Part shown: piece by piece, positions 32,066 to 47,000 of the stretch
Layout: every line of letters begins with the position of its first letter
Position numbering within the stretch: position 1 is the first letter of the stretch
DNA from: Amorphoplanes friuliensis DSM 7358
GTDB taxonomy: Bacteria; Actinomycetota; Actinomycetes; Mycobacteriales; Micromonosporaceae
DNA: 64,000 nt
Direction: 5' to 3'
Assembly (NCBI RefSeq): GCF_000494755.1
Contig: NC_022657.1
Location: 4,006,001 to 4,070,000, forward strand
Made by a program: the position numbers and the translations under genes
The notes under the pieces: model-generated
The model's database searches: none
What the model saw: the letters and a program-made list of their open reading frames with translations, nothing else
What the model was told of the DNA's origin: nothing

Positions 32066-35000
32066 GCCGTAACCACCGCAAGATCGAGGACATCCTGCCG
32101 CTCACGCCGCTCCAGGAGGGCTTCCTCTTCCACAGCGTCTATGACGGCGACGACCTCGACCCGTACGTGGTGCAGGTGTCGTTCACGATCGACGGCACCC
32201 TGGACGCCGGGGTCCTGCGGCTGGCGGCCGACGCCCTGCTGCGCCGCCACCCGAACCTGCGGGCGGCGTTCCGTCAGCGCAAGAGCGGCGACTGGGCGCA
32301 GCTCGTCGTCCGGGACGTGCCGACACCCTGGACCGACGTGGACCTCTCGGGTCTGTCCGGCGCCGCCCAGGACGAGGCCGTCGCGGAGGTGCTGGCCGCC
32401 GACCGGGTCAAACGTTTCGACGTGAGCAAGCCACCGCTGCTGCGCTTCACCCTCGTCGACCTCGGCGCGGGCCGCCGCCGGTTCGTGCTGACCAACCACC
32501 ACCTGCTCCTCGACGGCTGGTCGCTGCCGGTGCTCATGGGCGAGCTCCTCGCCCTGTACGCCGCCCGTGGTGACGCCGGCGCGCTGCCGCGGGTCCGGCC
32601 GTACCGGGACTATCTGACCTGGCTCGCCGCCCGTGACAACAACGCCGCCCGCGAGGCCTGGCGCACGGCCCTGGCCGGGCTGGAGGAGCCCACGCTGGTC
32701 CATCCGGGCGCGGCACGCACCGCCGTCACCGGTGCTGAGGTCGAGACGCTGCTGTCCGCGCCGGAGACCGAGCGGCTCACCGCGGTCGCCCGGCAGCACG
32801 GTGTCACCCTGAACACCATGGTCCAGGCGGCCTGGGGCATCGTCCTGGGGCAGCTCACCGGTCGTGACGACGTCGTCTTCGGCAGCACGGTGTCCTGCCG
32901 CCCGCCCGAGCTGGACGGTGTCGAGACGATGGTCGGTCTCTTCATCAACACCGTGCCGACCCGGATCCGGCTGCACCCGGCCGAGACCGCCGGTGCGCTG
33001 CTCACCCGGGTTCAGGGGGAGCTGGCCGCCCGGACGGCCCACGAGCACCTCGGTCTGGCCGAGATCCGGCGTGAGAGCGGGCACACCGAGCTGTTCGACA
33101 CCTCGATGGTGTTCCAGAACTACCCGGTCGTCCCGGCCGCCGACGCGGGCAGCGAGCTCGGTGTCGGCATCACCGTCGCGGCGGGCAACAACCGTGAGGC
33201 CACCCATTACCCGCTACTGCTCATCGCCGCGGCCCGCGACACCGTCCAGCTGCGCCTGAGCTACCGCCCCGACCTGTACGCCGAACCCGCCGCCCGGCGC
33301 ATCGTCGAGCGCGTGGCCCGGGTGCTGGCACAGTTCGCCGCCGGGCTGGACCGCCCGGTCGGACGGCTCGACCTGCTCACCGCCGACGAGCAGCGGACCG
33401 TGCTGCGGGAGTGGAACGACACGGCCCACGACGTGCCCGACGCGTCACTCCTCGACCTGTTCCGCGCGCAGGTCGCGCGGACGCCGGACGCCGCCGCGGT
33501 CCAGGCCGGGCCGGTCGTGCTGAGTTACGCCGAGCTCGACGCCCGGTCCACCCGGCTGGCCTGGGCGCTGCGGGAGCGCGGCGCCGGACCGGAACGGTTC
33601 GTCGGCATCGCCCTGCCCCGCGACGCCCAGCTGGTCGTCGTGCTGCTCGCCGTCCTCAAGACCGGCGCCGCGTACCTGCCGATCGACCTGAGCCACCCCG
33701 CCGACCGCATCGCTTTCATGCTGGCCGACACCGAGCCCGCGCTGATCGTCACGACGGCTGCCTCGGCCGCTGCGCTCCCGCCGGCCGAGGCACCCCTGCT
33801 GCTCGTCGACGACCTGGAACCCGCGGGAGCCGCCGCGGCCGACCTGCCGCCGGTCCGGCTCGGGCACCCCGCCTACGTCATCTACACCTCCGGCTCGACC
33901 GGGCGCCCCAAGGGTGTGGTCATCGAGCACCGGTCGCTCGGCGCCTATCTGCAGTGGGCGCGGCAGGCCTACCCGGCGATGTCCGGCACGTCGCTGCTGC
34001 ACTCGCCGATCTCGTTCGACCTGACGGTCACCGCGCTCTACACCACGCTGGTCGCGGGTGGCCTGGTTCGCGTGGCCGACCTCGACGAGCGGGCTGCCGC
34101 CGACGGGCCGCGCCCGACCTTCCTCAAGGGCACACCCAGTGTCCTGGCCATGCTGGACGCGCTGCCCGACGACGTGTCGCCCAGCGAGCTGATCATGCTC
34201 GGTGGTGAGCTGCTGCTCGGTGAGGCCGCCGACCGCTGGCGCTCCCGGCACCCCGGCGCCGACCTGCTCAACGTGTACGGCGCCACCGAGGCGACCGTGA
34301 ACAGCGTCCAGTACCGGCTCGCGGCCGGGACTCCCGCACCCGCCGGGCCGGTGCCCGTCGGACGCCCGTTCTGGAACACCCGCGTCTACGTCCTCGACGC
34401 CGGTCTGCGGCCCGTGCCGGCCGGGGTGCCCGGTGAGGCGTACATCGCCGGGACCGGGCTGGCCCGCGGGTACTGGCGGCGGCCGGGGCTGTCCGCCGAG
34501 CGGTTCGTCGCCAACCCGTTCGACGGGCCGGGCGCGCGGATGTACCGCACCGGCGACGTCGTGCGCTGGAACACCGACGGTCAGCTGGAGTTCGTCGGCC
34601 GCGGTGACGGGCAGGTCAAGCTGCGCGGCTACCGCATCGAGCTCGGCGAGATCGAGTCCGTGATCGCCGCCGACGACGCCGTCACCCAGGCCGCCGTCCT
34701 GGTGCGCGAGGACCGGCCCGGCGACAAGCGGCTCGTCGCGTACGTCCGCGGCAACGCCGACGGCCTCCGTGAGCGGGTCGCCGAATTGCTGCCCGACTAC
34801 ATGGTCCCGGCCGCGTTCGTGGTCCTCGACGTGTTCCCGCTGACGCCGAACGGCAAGCTGGACCGCCGCGCGCTGCCCGCCCCCGCGTACGACCTGGAGG
34901 CGACCCTGCGGGCCCCGCGCAACCCGCGCGAGGAGGTGCTCTGCGGTCTGTTCGCCGAGGTGCTGGGCCTGGAGTCGGCCGGCATCGACGACAACTTCTT

Positions 35001-38000
35001 CGCCCTCGGCGGCCACTCGCTGCTCGCCACGCGCCTGATCAGCCGGATCCGCTCGGTCCTGGACGTCGAGGTCGGCGTGCGGCAGCTGTTCGAGACGCCG
35101 ACCGTGGCGGGCCTGGCCGACGCCCTCGACGCCGCCGACCCCGACCGGGTCCGGGCGCGCGTCGTGGCGGTCCGCCCGCGCCCCGAGCGGGTGCCGGTGT
35201 CGTTCGCTCAGCAGCGGTTGTGGTTCCTGCACCAGTTCGAGGGTCCGAGTGCGGCGTACAACTCGCCGGTGGCGTTGCGCTTGACCGGCGAACTCGACGC
35301 GGCGGCGATGCGGACGGCCCTCGCCGACGTCGTCGCCCGGCACGAGAGCCTGCGGACCATCTTCGCCGAGGACGGCGCGGGTCCGGTGCAGATCGTGCTG
35401 CCGCCGGCACCGGTGGAGCTGCCGGTCGTTCGTACCGATGAGGAGTCCCTCGCGGGCGAGCTGGCCGCCGCGTCCCGGCACCGGTTCGACCTGGCCTCCG
35501 AGATCCCGGTCCGCGCCGTGCTGTTCGCCCTCGGTGAGGGTGAGCACGTCCTGCTGCTGCTCACCCACCACATCGTCAGCGACGCGTGGTCCCGGGCACC
35601 GCTCGCCCGCGACCTGGCCACGGCGTACGCGGCCCGCGCGGCCGGCAACCAGCCGTCGTGGCCGCCGTTGCCGGTCCAGTACGCCGACTACAGCCTCTGG
35701 CAGCGTGAGGTGCTGGGCGAGGCCGAGCTGGGCCGCCAGCTCGACTTCTGGAAGCAGGCCCTCGCCGGTGTCCCGGAGGAGCTGGACCTGCCCGCCGACC
35801 GGATCCGCCCGGCCAGCCCGTCCCACCGCGGCGGTCGCATCGAGTTCACCGTGGACCCCGAGCTGCACGGGCGGCTCACCGCCCTGGCCCGGGACCACCG
35901 CGCCAGCCTCTTCATGGTGCTGCAGGCCGCCCTGGCCACCCTGCTGACCCGGCTCGGCGCCGGCGACGACATCCCGATCGGTACGCCCATCGCGGGCCGC
36001 ACCGACGACGCGCTCGACGACCTGGTCGGCTTCTTCGTCAACACCCTCGTCCTGCGCACCGACACCTCGGGTGACCCGACGTTCGCCGAGCTGATCGCCC
36101 GGGTCCGCGAGGCGGATCTGGCGGCGTACGCGCATCAGGATCTGCCGTTCGAGCGTCTGGTCGAGGAGCTGAACCCGGAACGATCCCTCGCTCGGCACCC
36201 GCTCTTCCAGACGATGCTCAACCTCAACAACGCCCGCCTGGACGAGGCCCTCGACGCGATCGACCACTTCGCCGGGCTGACCGCGCGCCGCGAGGACGCC
36301 GACACCGGCCAGGTCAAGCTCGACCTGGCGTTCTCCTTCGCCGAGGACCACGGCCTGGCCGGCGCCCTGGACTACAGCACCGACCTGTTCGACCACGCCT
36401 CCGCGCAGGCCCTGGTCGAGCGGTTGCAGCGGATCCTGGAGACGGTTGCCGCCGACGCCTCGGTCCGCATCGGTGACGTCCCCGTGCTGGGCGCCGACGA
36501 GGCGGACCGCGTCCTGCGGGAGTGGAACGCCACCGCCCGGCCCAGCCGCGCGGTGTCGCTGACCGACCTCTTCGCCGAGCAGGTCGCGCGGACGCCGGAC
36601 GCCGTCGCGGTGGAGTGCGACGGCCGCACCCTGTCCTACGCCGAGCTGGACCGGCGCTCCAACCAGGTCGCCCGCTGGCTGATCGGCCAGGGCGCCGGAC
36701 CCGAACGTTTTGTGGGTGTGGTGCTGCCGCGCTCACCCGAGCTGATCGTCACGCTGCTCGGTGTGGCCAAGTCGGGTGCCGCCTACGTGCCCGTGGACCC
36801 GGCCTATCCGGCGGAGCGGATCGCCTACATCCTCGAGGACGCCCGCCCGGTCCTGGTGATCGACGACGCCGCGGTCCTCACCGCGGCGGGGGATCACGAC
36901 GAGGCCCCGGTGAACCAGGCCGGCCCGGCGCACCCGGTCTACGTCATCTACACCTCGGGATCGACGGGGCGGCCGAAGGGTGTTGTCGTGCAGCACTCGT
37001 CGGTCGGTGCGTACCTGCTGCGGGGGCGTGAGGTCTACCCGGACGCCGCCGGGTCGGCGCTGGTGCACTCGTCGGTGTCGTTCGACCTGACGGTCACCGC
37101 GCTCTACACCCCGCTGGTCTCGGGTGGCCGCATCGTGCTCGGTGACCTCGACGAGAAGGCTCCGCCGACGACGTTCATGAAGGTGACGCCGTCGCACCTG
37201 GCGCTGCTCGAGGCGCTCCCGGGGGAGGTGTCGCCGTCGGGCACGCTGGTTACCGGTGGTGAAGCGCTGACCGGCGAGGTGATCAGCTCGTGGCGTGACA
37301 CGCATCCGGACGTCGCGCTGGTCAACGCGTACGGGCCGACCGAGGCGACCGTCAACTGCACCGACTTCACCATGGCACCCGGTTTCCGTCCGGGGCCGGG
37401 CCCGGTCCCGATCGGACGGCCGTTCTGGAACACCCAGGCCTACGTCCTCGACGAGCGCCTGCGTCCCGTCCCGCCCGGTGTCACCGGTGAGCTCTACGTC
37501 GCCGGTGTGGTCCTGGCCCGCGGCTACTGGCAGCGTCCGGGCCTGACCGCGGAACGTTTTGTGGCCAACCCGTTCGGTGCTGCGGGCACCCGGCTCTACC
37601 GCACCGGTGACCGCGCCCGCTGGAATGCCGACGGCAACCTGGTCTACGCCGGTCGTGCCGACGCACAGGTCAAGGTGCGCGGCTTCCGCATCGAGCTCGG
37701 TGAGATCGAGGCCGTTCTCACCACCGACCCGGCCGTCACGCAGGCCGCGGTCCTGGTGCGCGAGGACCAGCCGGGCGACAAGCGCCTGGTCGCCTACGTC
37801 CGCGGCAGCGTCGACGGTCTGCGCGAGCGGGTCGCCCAAGCGCTGCCGGACTACATGGTCCCGGCCGCGTTTGTCGCCCTGGACGAGTTCCCGCTGACGC
37901 CGAACGGCAAGCTCGACCGGCGCGCTCTGCCCGCCCCCGAGTACGGGCCGACGACGGCCGGCCGGGCACCCCGCAACCCGCGCGAGGAGCTGCTCTGCGG

Positions 38001-41000
38001 CCTCTTCGCCGAGGTGCTGGGCCTGGAGTCGGCCGGCATCGACAACAACTTCTTCGCCCTCGGCGGCCACTCGCTGCTCGCCACCCGGCTCGCCGCCCGG
38101 GTCCGGTCGGTCCTCGACGTCGACGTCACCGTGCGCCAGCTGTTCGAGACGCCGACCGTCGCCGGTCTGGCCGCCGCCCTGGACGCCGGTCGTCCGGCCC
38201 GCGCGCGGATCACCGCCGTCGTGCCACGGCCCGAGCGGCTGCCGGTGTCGTTCGCGCAGCAACGGCTGTGGTTCCTGCACCAGTTCGAAGGGCCGGGTGC
38301 GGCGTACAACTCCCCGGTGGCGTTGCGCCTGACCGGCGTGCTCGACGTGCCCGCCATGGAAGCGGCGCTCAACGACGTGATCGCCCGCCACGAGAGCCTC
38401 CGCACGGTCTTCACCGAGGACTCCCACGGTCCCGTCCAGGTGGTGCTCCCGGCGGCGCGGGCCGCCCTGCCGGTCGTCACCACCGACGCGGCGTCGCTGC
38501 CGGCGGATCTTGCTGCTGCCGTCCGTCACCGCTTCGACCTCAGCACCGAGATCCCGGTACGCGCCCAGGTGTTCAGCCTCGGCGAGCGCGAGAACGTCCT
38601 GCTCGTCCTGACGCACCACATCGTCAGCGACGCGTGGTCCCGGGTGCCCCTGGCGCGCGACCTGGTCACCGCGTACGCGGCCCGGGTGTCGGGCGACGAG
38701 CCGTCGTGGTCGCCGCTGCCCGTCCAGTACGCCGACTACAGCCTCTGGCAGCGCGAGATCCTCGGCGACGACGAGCTCGACCGTCAGCTCGGACACTGGA
38801 AGCAGACGCTCGACGGCCTGCCCGACCAGCTGGAGCTGCCCACCGACCGCTCCCGCCCGGCGGTGGCGTCCTACCGTGGCGAGCGCCTCGACTTCGACGT
38901 GCCCGCGGACCTGTACGAGCAGGTCAAAGCCGTGGCACGCCGCTCCGGCGCGAGCCCGTTCATGGTCCTGCAGGCCGCCCTGGCCGCCCTGCTGACCCGG
39001 CTCGGAGCGGGCACCGACATCCCGATCGGCACACCGATCGCGGGCCGCACCGACGAGGCCGTCGACGACCTCGTCGGCGTTTTCATCAACACCCTGGTCC
39101 TGCGCACCGACACCAGCGGCAACCCGGGATTCACCGAGCTGCTCGCCCGCGTCCGCGAGACCGACCTGGCGGCGTACGCGCACCAGGATCTGCCGTTCGA
39201 GCGCCTGGTCGAGGAGCTGAACCCGCAGCGGTCGCTCGCCCGGCACCCGCTCTTCCAGGTGCTGCTGACCCTCGACAACACCGATCACCAGGGTGCGCTG
39301 GACAGCCTGGCCGGGCTGCCCGGCCTCACCGCCGCCGAGCAGGTCCTCGACTCCGCGGTCGCCAAGTTCGACCTCGCGTTCGGCTTCTCCGACCACCGGG
39401 CCGGCGCGGGCCTGCGCGGTGTCCTCGAGTTCAGCACCGACCTGTTCGACCGGGCCTCGGCCGGGCTGATCGCCGACCGTTTCCTGCTCGTGCTGCGGTC
39501 CGTCCTGGCCGACCCGCAGGCACCGATCGGCGCCGCGCAGACCCTGGACCGGGCCGAGTCCGACCGCATCCTCACCACCTGGAACGACACCACCCGGCCG
39601 ACCCCGGACCTGTCGCTGGTCGAGCTCCTGGCCGAGCAGGTCACCCGGACTCCCGAGGCGATCGCGGTGGAGTGCGACGGCGCCCGCCTGACTTACGCGG
39701 AGCTGGACGACCGGGCCGCCCGGCTGGCGTCGTGGCTGGTCGACCAGGGTGTCGGCCCGGAGCGGTTTGTCGCGGTGGCTCTGCCTCGCTCGATCGACCT
39801 GCTCGTGACGCTGCTGGCGGTGGCCAAGGCGGGGGCCGGTTACCTGCCGCTGGACCTCGAGTATCCGGCGGACCGGCTGGCCTACATGCTTCAGGACGCG
39901 CAACCGGTCCTGGTGCTGGGCTCCGGACTGCCCGGGGCGACGCCGATCGACGACATCGACCTCACCATGCACCAGCCTTTGACGACCACGGTCGAGGGCC
40001 TGCGCGACCGGGCGTCCTACGTCATCTACACCTCCGGTTCGACCGGGCGCCCGAAGGGTGTTGTCGTCCCGGACGCGGCGTTCGTCAACTTCGTGATCGA
40101 CATGCGGGACCGGTTCGGCCTGACCGCAGGCGACCGGCTCCTGGCCGTCACCACGGTCGGGTTCGACATCGCCGGTCTGGAGTTGTTCGTGCCGCTGCTG
40201 ACCGGCGCGACGGTGGTGATCGCACCCCGGGACGTCGTGCGGGACGCGGCCGCCCTGTCGGCGCTGATCGGCTCCGCGGGCATCTCGGTTATGCAGGCGA
40301 CGCCCAGCCTGTGGCGTGCGGTCCTGGCCGAGGACGCCGATCTGAGCGCTCTGCACGTGCTGGTCGGTGGTGAGGCACTGCCGTCTGACCTGGCCCGGGA
40401 CCTGCACGAGCGGGCGGCGTCGGTGACGAACCTGTACGGCCCGACCGAGACGACGGTCTGGTCCACGGTGGCCGAGGTCGAGCCGGGACGGTCGACCATC
40501 GGCACGCCGATCGCCAACACGCAGGTCTACGTCCTGGACGCCGCGCTGCGCCCGGTGCCGGCCGGTGTCCCCGGTGAGGTCTACATCGCCGGTGACGGCG
40601 TCGTCCGCGGTTACTGGCAGCGCCCTGCCCTGACCGCTCAGCGGTTCGTCGCCAACCCCTACGGCACAACGGGATCCCGCTTCTATCGCACCGGTGACAT
40701 CGGCCGGTGGGCCGCCGACGGAACCCTCGAATACCTCTCGCGGGCGGACGACCAGGTCAAGCTGCGCGGCTACCGGATCGAGCTCGGCGAGATCGAGGCG
40801 GTCCTGGCCGCCGACCCGGCCGTCGTCCAGGCCGCGGTGCTGGTCCGTGAGGACCGGCCCGGCGACAAGCGCCTGGTCGCCTACGTCCGCGGCAGTGCCG
40901 ACGGGCTGCGGGAGCGCATCGCCCGGTCCCTGCCCGAATACATGGTCCCGGCGGCGATCGTCGAGCTGGACACGTTCCCGCTGACGCCGAACGGCAAGCT

Positions 41001-44000
41001 GAACCGGCGGGCGCTGCCCGCACCCGACTACGGCGTCGAAAGCGCCGGCCGGCAGCCGCGGAACCCGCGCGAGGAGTTGCTGTGCGGGCTCTTCGCCGAG
41101 GTGCTCGGGGTCGAAAGTGTCGGGATCGACGACGACTTCTTCGCCCTGGGCGGCCATTCGCTGCTGGCCACCCGTCTGATCAGCCGCATCCGGTCGGTCC
41201 TGGGCGCCGAGGTCGCCGTCCGGCGGCTGTTCGAGACGCCGACCGTCGCCGGCCTGGCCGCGACCTTCGACACCAACGCGGCAGCACGCACCCGGATCAC
41301 ACCAGCTGCCCGTCCGGACCGGGTGCCGCTCTCCTACGGGCAGCGGCGGCTCTGGTTCCTGCACCAGTTCGAGGCGTCCGGCGCCACCTATCACCTGCCC
41401 GTGGCCCTGCGGCTGCACGGCGCCCTCGACGTGGACGCGATGACCGCGGCGCTCGGTGACGTCACCGACCGGCACGAGAGCCTGCGGACCGTGTTCGGGG
41501 AGGACGCCGACGGCTCGTACCAGACGGTCCTCGCGCCGGACCAGGCCCGGCCCGCTCTGCCGGTCCTCGACGTGGCCGAGGCCGGTCTCGACCACGAGCT
41601 GGACCTGGCCGTCCAGGAGGCCTTCGACCTGCGCACGCAGGCGCCGCTGCGGGCACGGCTGTTCCGGCTCGGCACGGACGACCACGTCCTGCTCGTTGTT
41701 GTGCACCACATCGCCGGTGACGCCTGGTCGATGGGCCCCCTCGCCCGCGACCTCGCGTCGGCCTATGCGGCCCGGGTGGCCGGCGCGGCGCCCTCGTGGT
41801 CGCCGCTGCCGGTCCAGTACGCCGACTACAGCCTGTGGCAGCACGACGTGCTGGACGAGTCCGAGTTGGACCGCCAGGTGGATTTCTGGCGGCAGGCCCT
41901 GGCCGAACTGCCGCAGGAACTCGACCTGCCCGCCGACCGTTCTCGTGGCACCCGGGCGGCACACGCCGGTGGACGCGTGCCGTTCGAGCTCCCCGCGGAC
42001 CTGTCGGCGCGTCTGACGGCGGTGGCGGGGGAGACCCGGTCGACGCTGTTCATGGTCCTGCAGGCGGCCCTGGCGACCCTGCTGTCGAAGCTGGGTGCGG
42101 GCACGGACATCCCGATCGGTACGCCCATCGCGGGCCGTACCGACGACGCGCTCGACGATCTGGTCGGGTTCTTCGTCAACACCCTCGTCCTGCGCACCGA
42201 CACCTCGGGTGACCCAACGTTTGCGGAGTTGATCGCCCGGGTCCGTGAGGCGGATCTGGCGGCGTACGCGCATCAGGATCTGCCGTTCGAGCGCCTGGTC
42301 GAGGAGCTGAACCCGGAACGGTCCCTCGCTCGGCACCCGCTCTTCCAGGTGCTGCTCACTGTCAACAACACCGAGCAGGTGGAAGCACCGGCATTGCCCG
42401 GACTCACCGTCACCAGCCGTGCGGCGGGCACCGGCGCGGCGAAGTTCGACCTGTCGTTCCGGCTCACCGAGCACGACGGCTCCCTGAACGGCGCTCTCGA
42501 CTACCGCACCGACCTGTTCGACGCGTCGACGGCGGCGCAGCTGGTCGAGCGGTTCGTCCGGCTCCTCGACACCGTCACCGCCGACCCCGCGGTGCCCCTG
42601 CGGACGGTCTCGGTTCTCGGCGCCGACGAGAAGCACCGCGTGCTGCACGAGTGGAACAACACCGCCCGTCCGACCCGTCCGGTCACGCTGCCGGAGCTCT
42701 TCACCGAGCAGGCCGCCCGCACCCCGGACGCGATCGCGGTCGAGTGCGACGGCACCACCCTCACGTACGCCGAACTGGACCGGCGCTCGAACCAGGTCGC
42801 CCGCTGGCTCGTCGGCCGGGGTGCCGGCCCGGAACGGTTCGTCGGGGTGGTCCTGCCCCGCTCGACCGACCTCGTCGTCACTCTGCTCGGTGTCGCCAAG
42901 TCGGGTGCCGCCTACGTGCCGGTCGACCCGGCGTACCCGGCCGAGCGGATCGGATACATCCTCGACGACGCCCGGCCGGTCCTGGTGATCGACGACGTGC
43001 GGGCCCTGGCCGAGGCCGGCACCTACGACACCACCGCGGTGAACCACGCCGTACCCGCCCACCCGGTCTACGTCATCTACACCTCCGGATCGACGGGCCG
43101 GCCCAAGGGTGTTGTCGTCCAGCACTCGTCGGTCGGCGCGTACCTGCTGCGCGGGCGTGAGGTCTATCCCGACGCGGCCGGGGTGGCGCTGCTGCACTCG
43201 TCGGTGTCGTTCGACCTGACCGTCACCGCCCTCTACACGCCGCTGGTGTCCGGCGGGCGGGTGGTGCTCGGCGACCTGACCGAGACCACGACCACCCGGC
43301 CGACCTTCATGAAGGTGACGCCGTCGCACCTGGCGCTGCTCGAAGCGCTCCCCGCGCACGTCTCGCCCTCGGGCACGCTGGTGACCGGTGGCGAGGCGCT
43401 GACCGGCGAGGTGATCAACTCGTGGCGGGCCGCGCACCCGGACGTCGCGCTGGTCAACGCGTACGGGCCGACCGAGGCGACCGTCAACTGCACCGACCAC
43501 CACGTTGCGCCCGGCGAACCCCTGGGCGCCGGCCCCGTGCCGATCGGACGGCCGTTCTGGAACACCCAGGCGTACGTCCTCGACGCCGCGCTGCAGCCGG
43601 TCTCCGCCGGGGTCACCGGTGAGCTCTACGTCGCCGGTGTGGTCCTGGCCCGCGGCTACTGGCAGCGTCCGGGCCTGACCGCGGAACGCTTCGTGGCCAA
43701 CCCGTTCGGCGCACCCGGCACCCGGCTCTACCGCACGGGCGACCTGGTCCGCTGGAACGCCGACGGCACCCTGGTCTACCTCGGCCGCGCCGACGGCCAG
43801 GTGAAACTCCGCGGTTTCCGCATCGAGCTCGGCGAGATCGAGGCCGTCCTGACCACCGACCCGGCCGTCACGCAGGCCGCGGTTGTCGTGCGCGAGGACC
43901 AGCCGGGCGACAAGCGCCTGGTCGCCTACGTCCGCGGCAGCGTCGACGGTCTACGGGAGCGGGTCGCTCAAGCGCTGCCGGACTACATGGTCCCGTCGGC

Positions 44001-47000
44001 GTTCGTGGCCCTCGACGAGTTCCCGCTGACGCCGAACGGCAAGCTCGACCGCCGCGCCCTGCCCGCACCGGACTACGGCACCGCCCCGACCGGCCGGGCA
44101 CCCCGCAACCCGCGCGAGGAAGTGCTCTGCGGGCTCTTCGCCGAGACCCTCGGCCTGCCCGCGGCCGGCATCGACGACAACTTCTTCACCCTCGGCGGGC
44201 ACTCGCTGCTCGCCACCCGTCTGATCAGCCGCATCCGCTCGGTCCTCGCCGTCGAGGTCGGCGTCCGGCAGCTGTTCGAGACCCCCACGGTGGCCGGCCT
44301 CGCCGCCGCGCTCGACGGCGGGACCGTCGCCGCGCGGACCCCGGTGGTCGCCCGGGTGCGCCCCGAGCGCATCCCCCTCTCGTACGCCCAGCAGCGCCTC
44401 TGGTTCCTCCACCAGTTCGAGGGGCCGAGCGCCACGTACCTGCAGCCGATGGCCCTGCGGCTGTCGGGTGACCTCGATCCCGCGCTCCTGCGGGCGGCCC
44501 TGGGCGACGTGATCGAACGCCACGAGAGCCTGCGGACGGTGTTCGGTGAGGACGCCTCCGGGCCGTACCAGGTGGTCCTCGACCGGGCCGAAGCGCCGCT
44601 CACCGTGATCGAGAGCAGCGAGAACGCCGTGGCGGAGCAGTTGCGGGCCGAGTCCCGCCGCGGTTTTGACCTCCGCGCCGACCTGCCGGTCCGGGCGACG
44701 CTGTTCGTTCTCGGCCAGCGCGACTTCGTGCTGCTGATCCTGACCCACCACATCGTCAGCGACGCCTGGTCGCGCGGACCGCTCGCCCGCGACCTCGTGA
44801 CGGCCTACGCCGCCCGGGCGGCCAGTGAGGCACCCTCGTGGTCGCCGCTGCCCGTGCAGTACGCCGACTACAGCCTCTGGCAGCGCGAGATCCTCGGCGA
44901 CGACGAGCTCGACCGTCAGCTCGGACACTGGAAGCAGGCTCTCGACGGCCTGCCCGACCAGCTGGAGCTGCCCACCGACCGGCCCCGACCGGCGGTGGCG
45001 TCCTACCGCGGCGAGCGCCTCGACTTCGAGGTGCCCGCCGACGTCCAGGAGCAGCTGACCACGCTCGCGCGACAGTCCGGGACGAGCCCGTTCATGGTGC
45101 TGCAGGCCGCCCTGGCGACCCTGCTGACCCGGCTCGGAGCGGGCACGGACGTTCCCATCGGTACGCCCATCGCGGGCCGCACCGACGAGGCCGTCGAGGA
45201 CCTCATCGGTGTTTTCATCAACACCCTCGTCCTGCGTACCGACACCAGCGGCAACCCGACGTTCACGGACCTGCTCGCCCGGGTCCGCGAGGCCGACCTG
45301 GTCGCGTACGCCCACCAGGACCTGCCGTTCGAGCGCCTGGTCGAGGAGCTGAACCCGCAGCGGTCGCTCGCCCGGCACCCGCTCTTCCAGGTACTGCTCA
45401 CGCTGAACAACACCGACCTGGGTGCCGTCGACGACGCGCTCACCCGGCTGCCCGGGCTGACGGTCACCCGCGCCGGCACCGACACCGGGACGGGCAAGTT
45501 CGACCTGTCGTTCGCCTTCGCCGACCGGCCCGGTGGCCTCGCCGGCATTCTCGAGTTCAGCACCGACCTCTACGACCGGGGCACCGCCGGGTTGCTCATC
45601 GAGCGTTTCCAGCGAGTCCTGCGCGAGGCGGTACAGGCGCCCGGCGCGCCGATCGGGGAGATCGACATCCTCGGCCCGGCCGACCGCGCCCGCCTGCTCC
45701 TCGACTGGAACACCACCGCGCGTCCCACCCCCGACCTGTCCCTGGTCGAACTCCTGGCCGAGCAGGTCGCCCGCACCCCGGACGCTATCGCGGTGGAGTG
45801 CGACGGCGTCCACCTGACCTACGCGGAACTGGACGACCGGGCCGCCCGGCTGGCGTCGTGGCTGGTCGACCAGGGTGTCGGCCCGGAGCGGTTCGTCGCG
45901 GTGGCTCTGCCTCGCTCGCTCGACCTGCTCGTGACGCTGCTGGCGGTGGCCAAGGCCGGTGCGGGCTACCTGCCCTTGGACCTCGAGTATCCGGCGGACC
46001 GGCTGGCCTACATGCTTCAGGACGCGCAACCGGTCCTGGTGCTGGGCTCCGGACTGCCCGGGGCGACGCCGATCGACGACATCGACCTCACCACGCAGCT
46101 GCCTTTGACGACCACGGTCGAGGGCCTGCGCGACCGGGCGTCCTACGTCATCTACACCTCCGGTTCGACCGGGCGCCCGAAGGGTGTTGTCGTCCCGGAC
46201 GCGGCGTTCGTCAACTTCGTGATCGACATGCGCGACCGGTTCGGTCTGACCGCAGGCGACCGGCTCCTGGCCGTCACCACGGTCGGGTTCGACATCGCCG
46301 GTCTGGAATTGTTCGTGCCGCTGCTGGCCGGCGCCACCGTGGTGATCGCACCCCGAGACGTCGTGCGCGACGCGGCAGCACTGTCGGCGCTGATCGGCTC
46401 CGCGGGCATCTCGGTCATGCAGGCCACCCCGAGTCTGTGGCGTGCGGTTCTGGCCGAAGACACCGACTTGAGCGCTCTGCACGTGCTGGTCGGTGGCGAG
46501 GCACTGCCATCTGACCTGGCCCGGGACCTGCACACGCGGGCGGCGTCGGTCACGAACCTCTACGGCCCGACCGAGACGACGGTCTGGTCCACCGTGGCCG
46601 ACGTCGACCCCGACCGCTCCACGATCGGCAGCCCGATCGCGAACACGCAGGTCTACGTCCTCGACGCGGCCTTGCGCCCGGTGCCCGCCGGGGTTGCGGG
46701 TGAGGTCTACATCGCCGGTGACGGCGTAGTCCGCGGCTACTGGCAGCGCCCCGGTCTCACGGCGCAGCGGTTCGTCGCGAACCCCTACGGAACAACGGGA
46801 TCGCGGTTCTACCGCACCGGTGACATCGGCCGCTGGGCCGCCGACGGGATGCTCGAATATCTGTCCCGCGCCGACGACCAGGTCAAGCTGCGCGGACACC
46901 GCATCGAGCTCGGCGAGATCGAAGCCGTGCTCGCCGCCGACGCCGCGGTCGCCCAGGCCGCCGTCATCGTCCGCGAGGACCGGCCGGGTGACAAGCGTCT

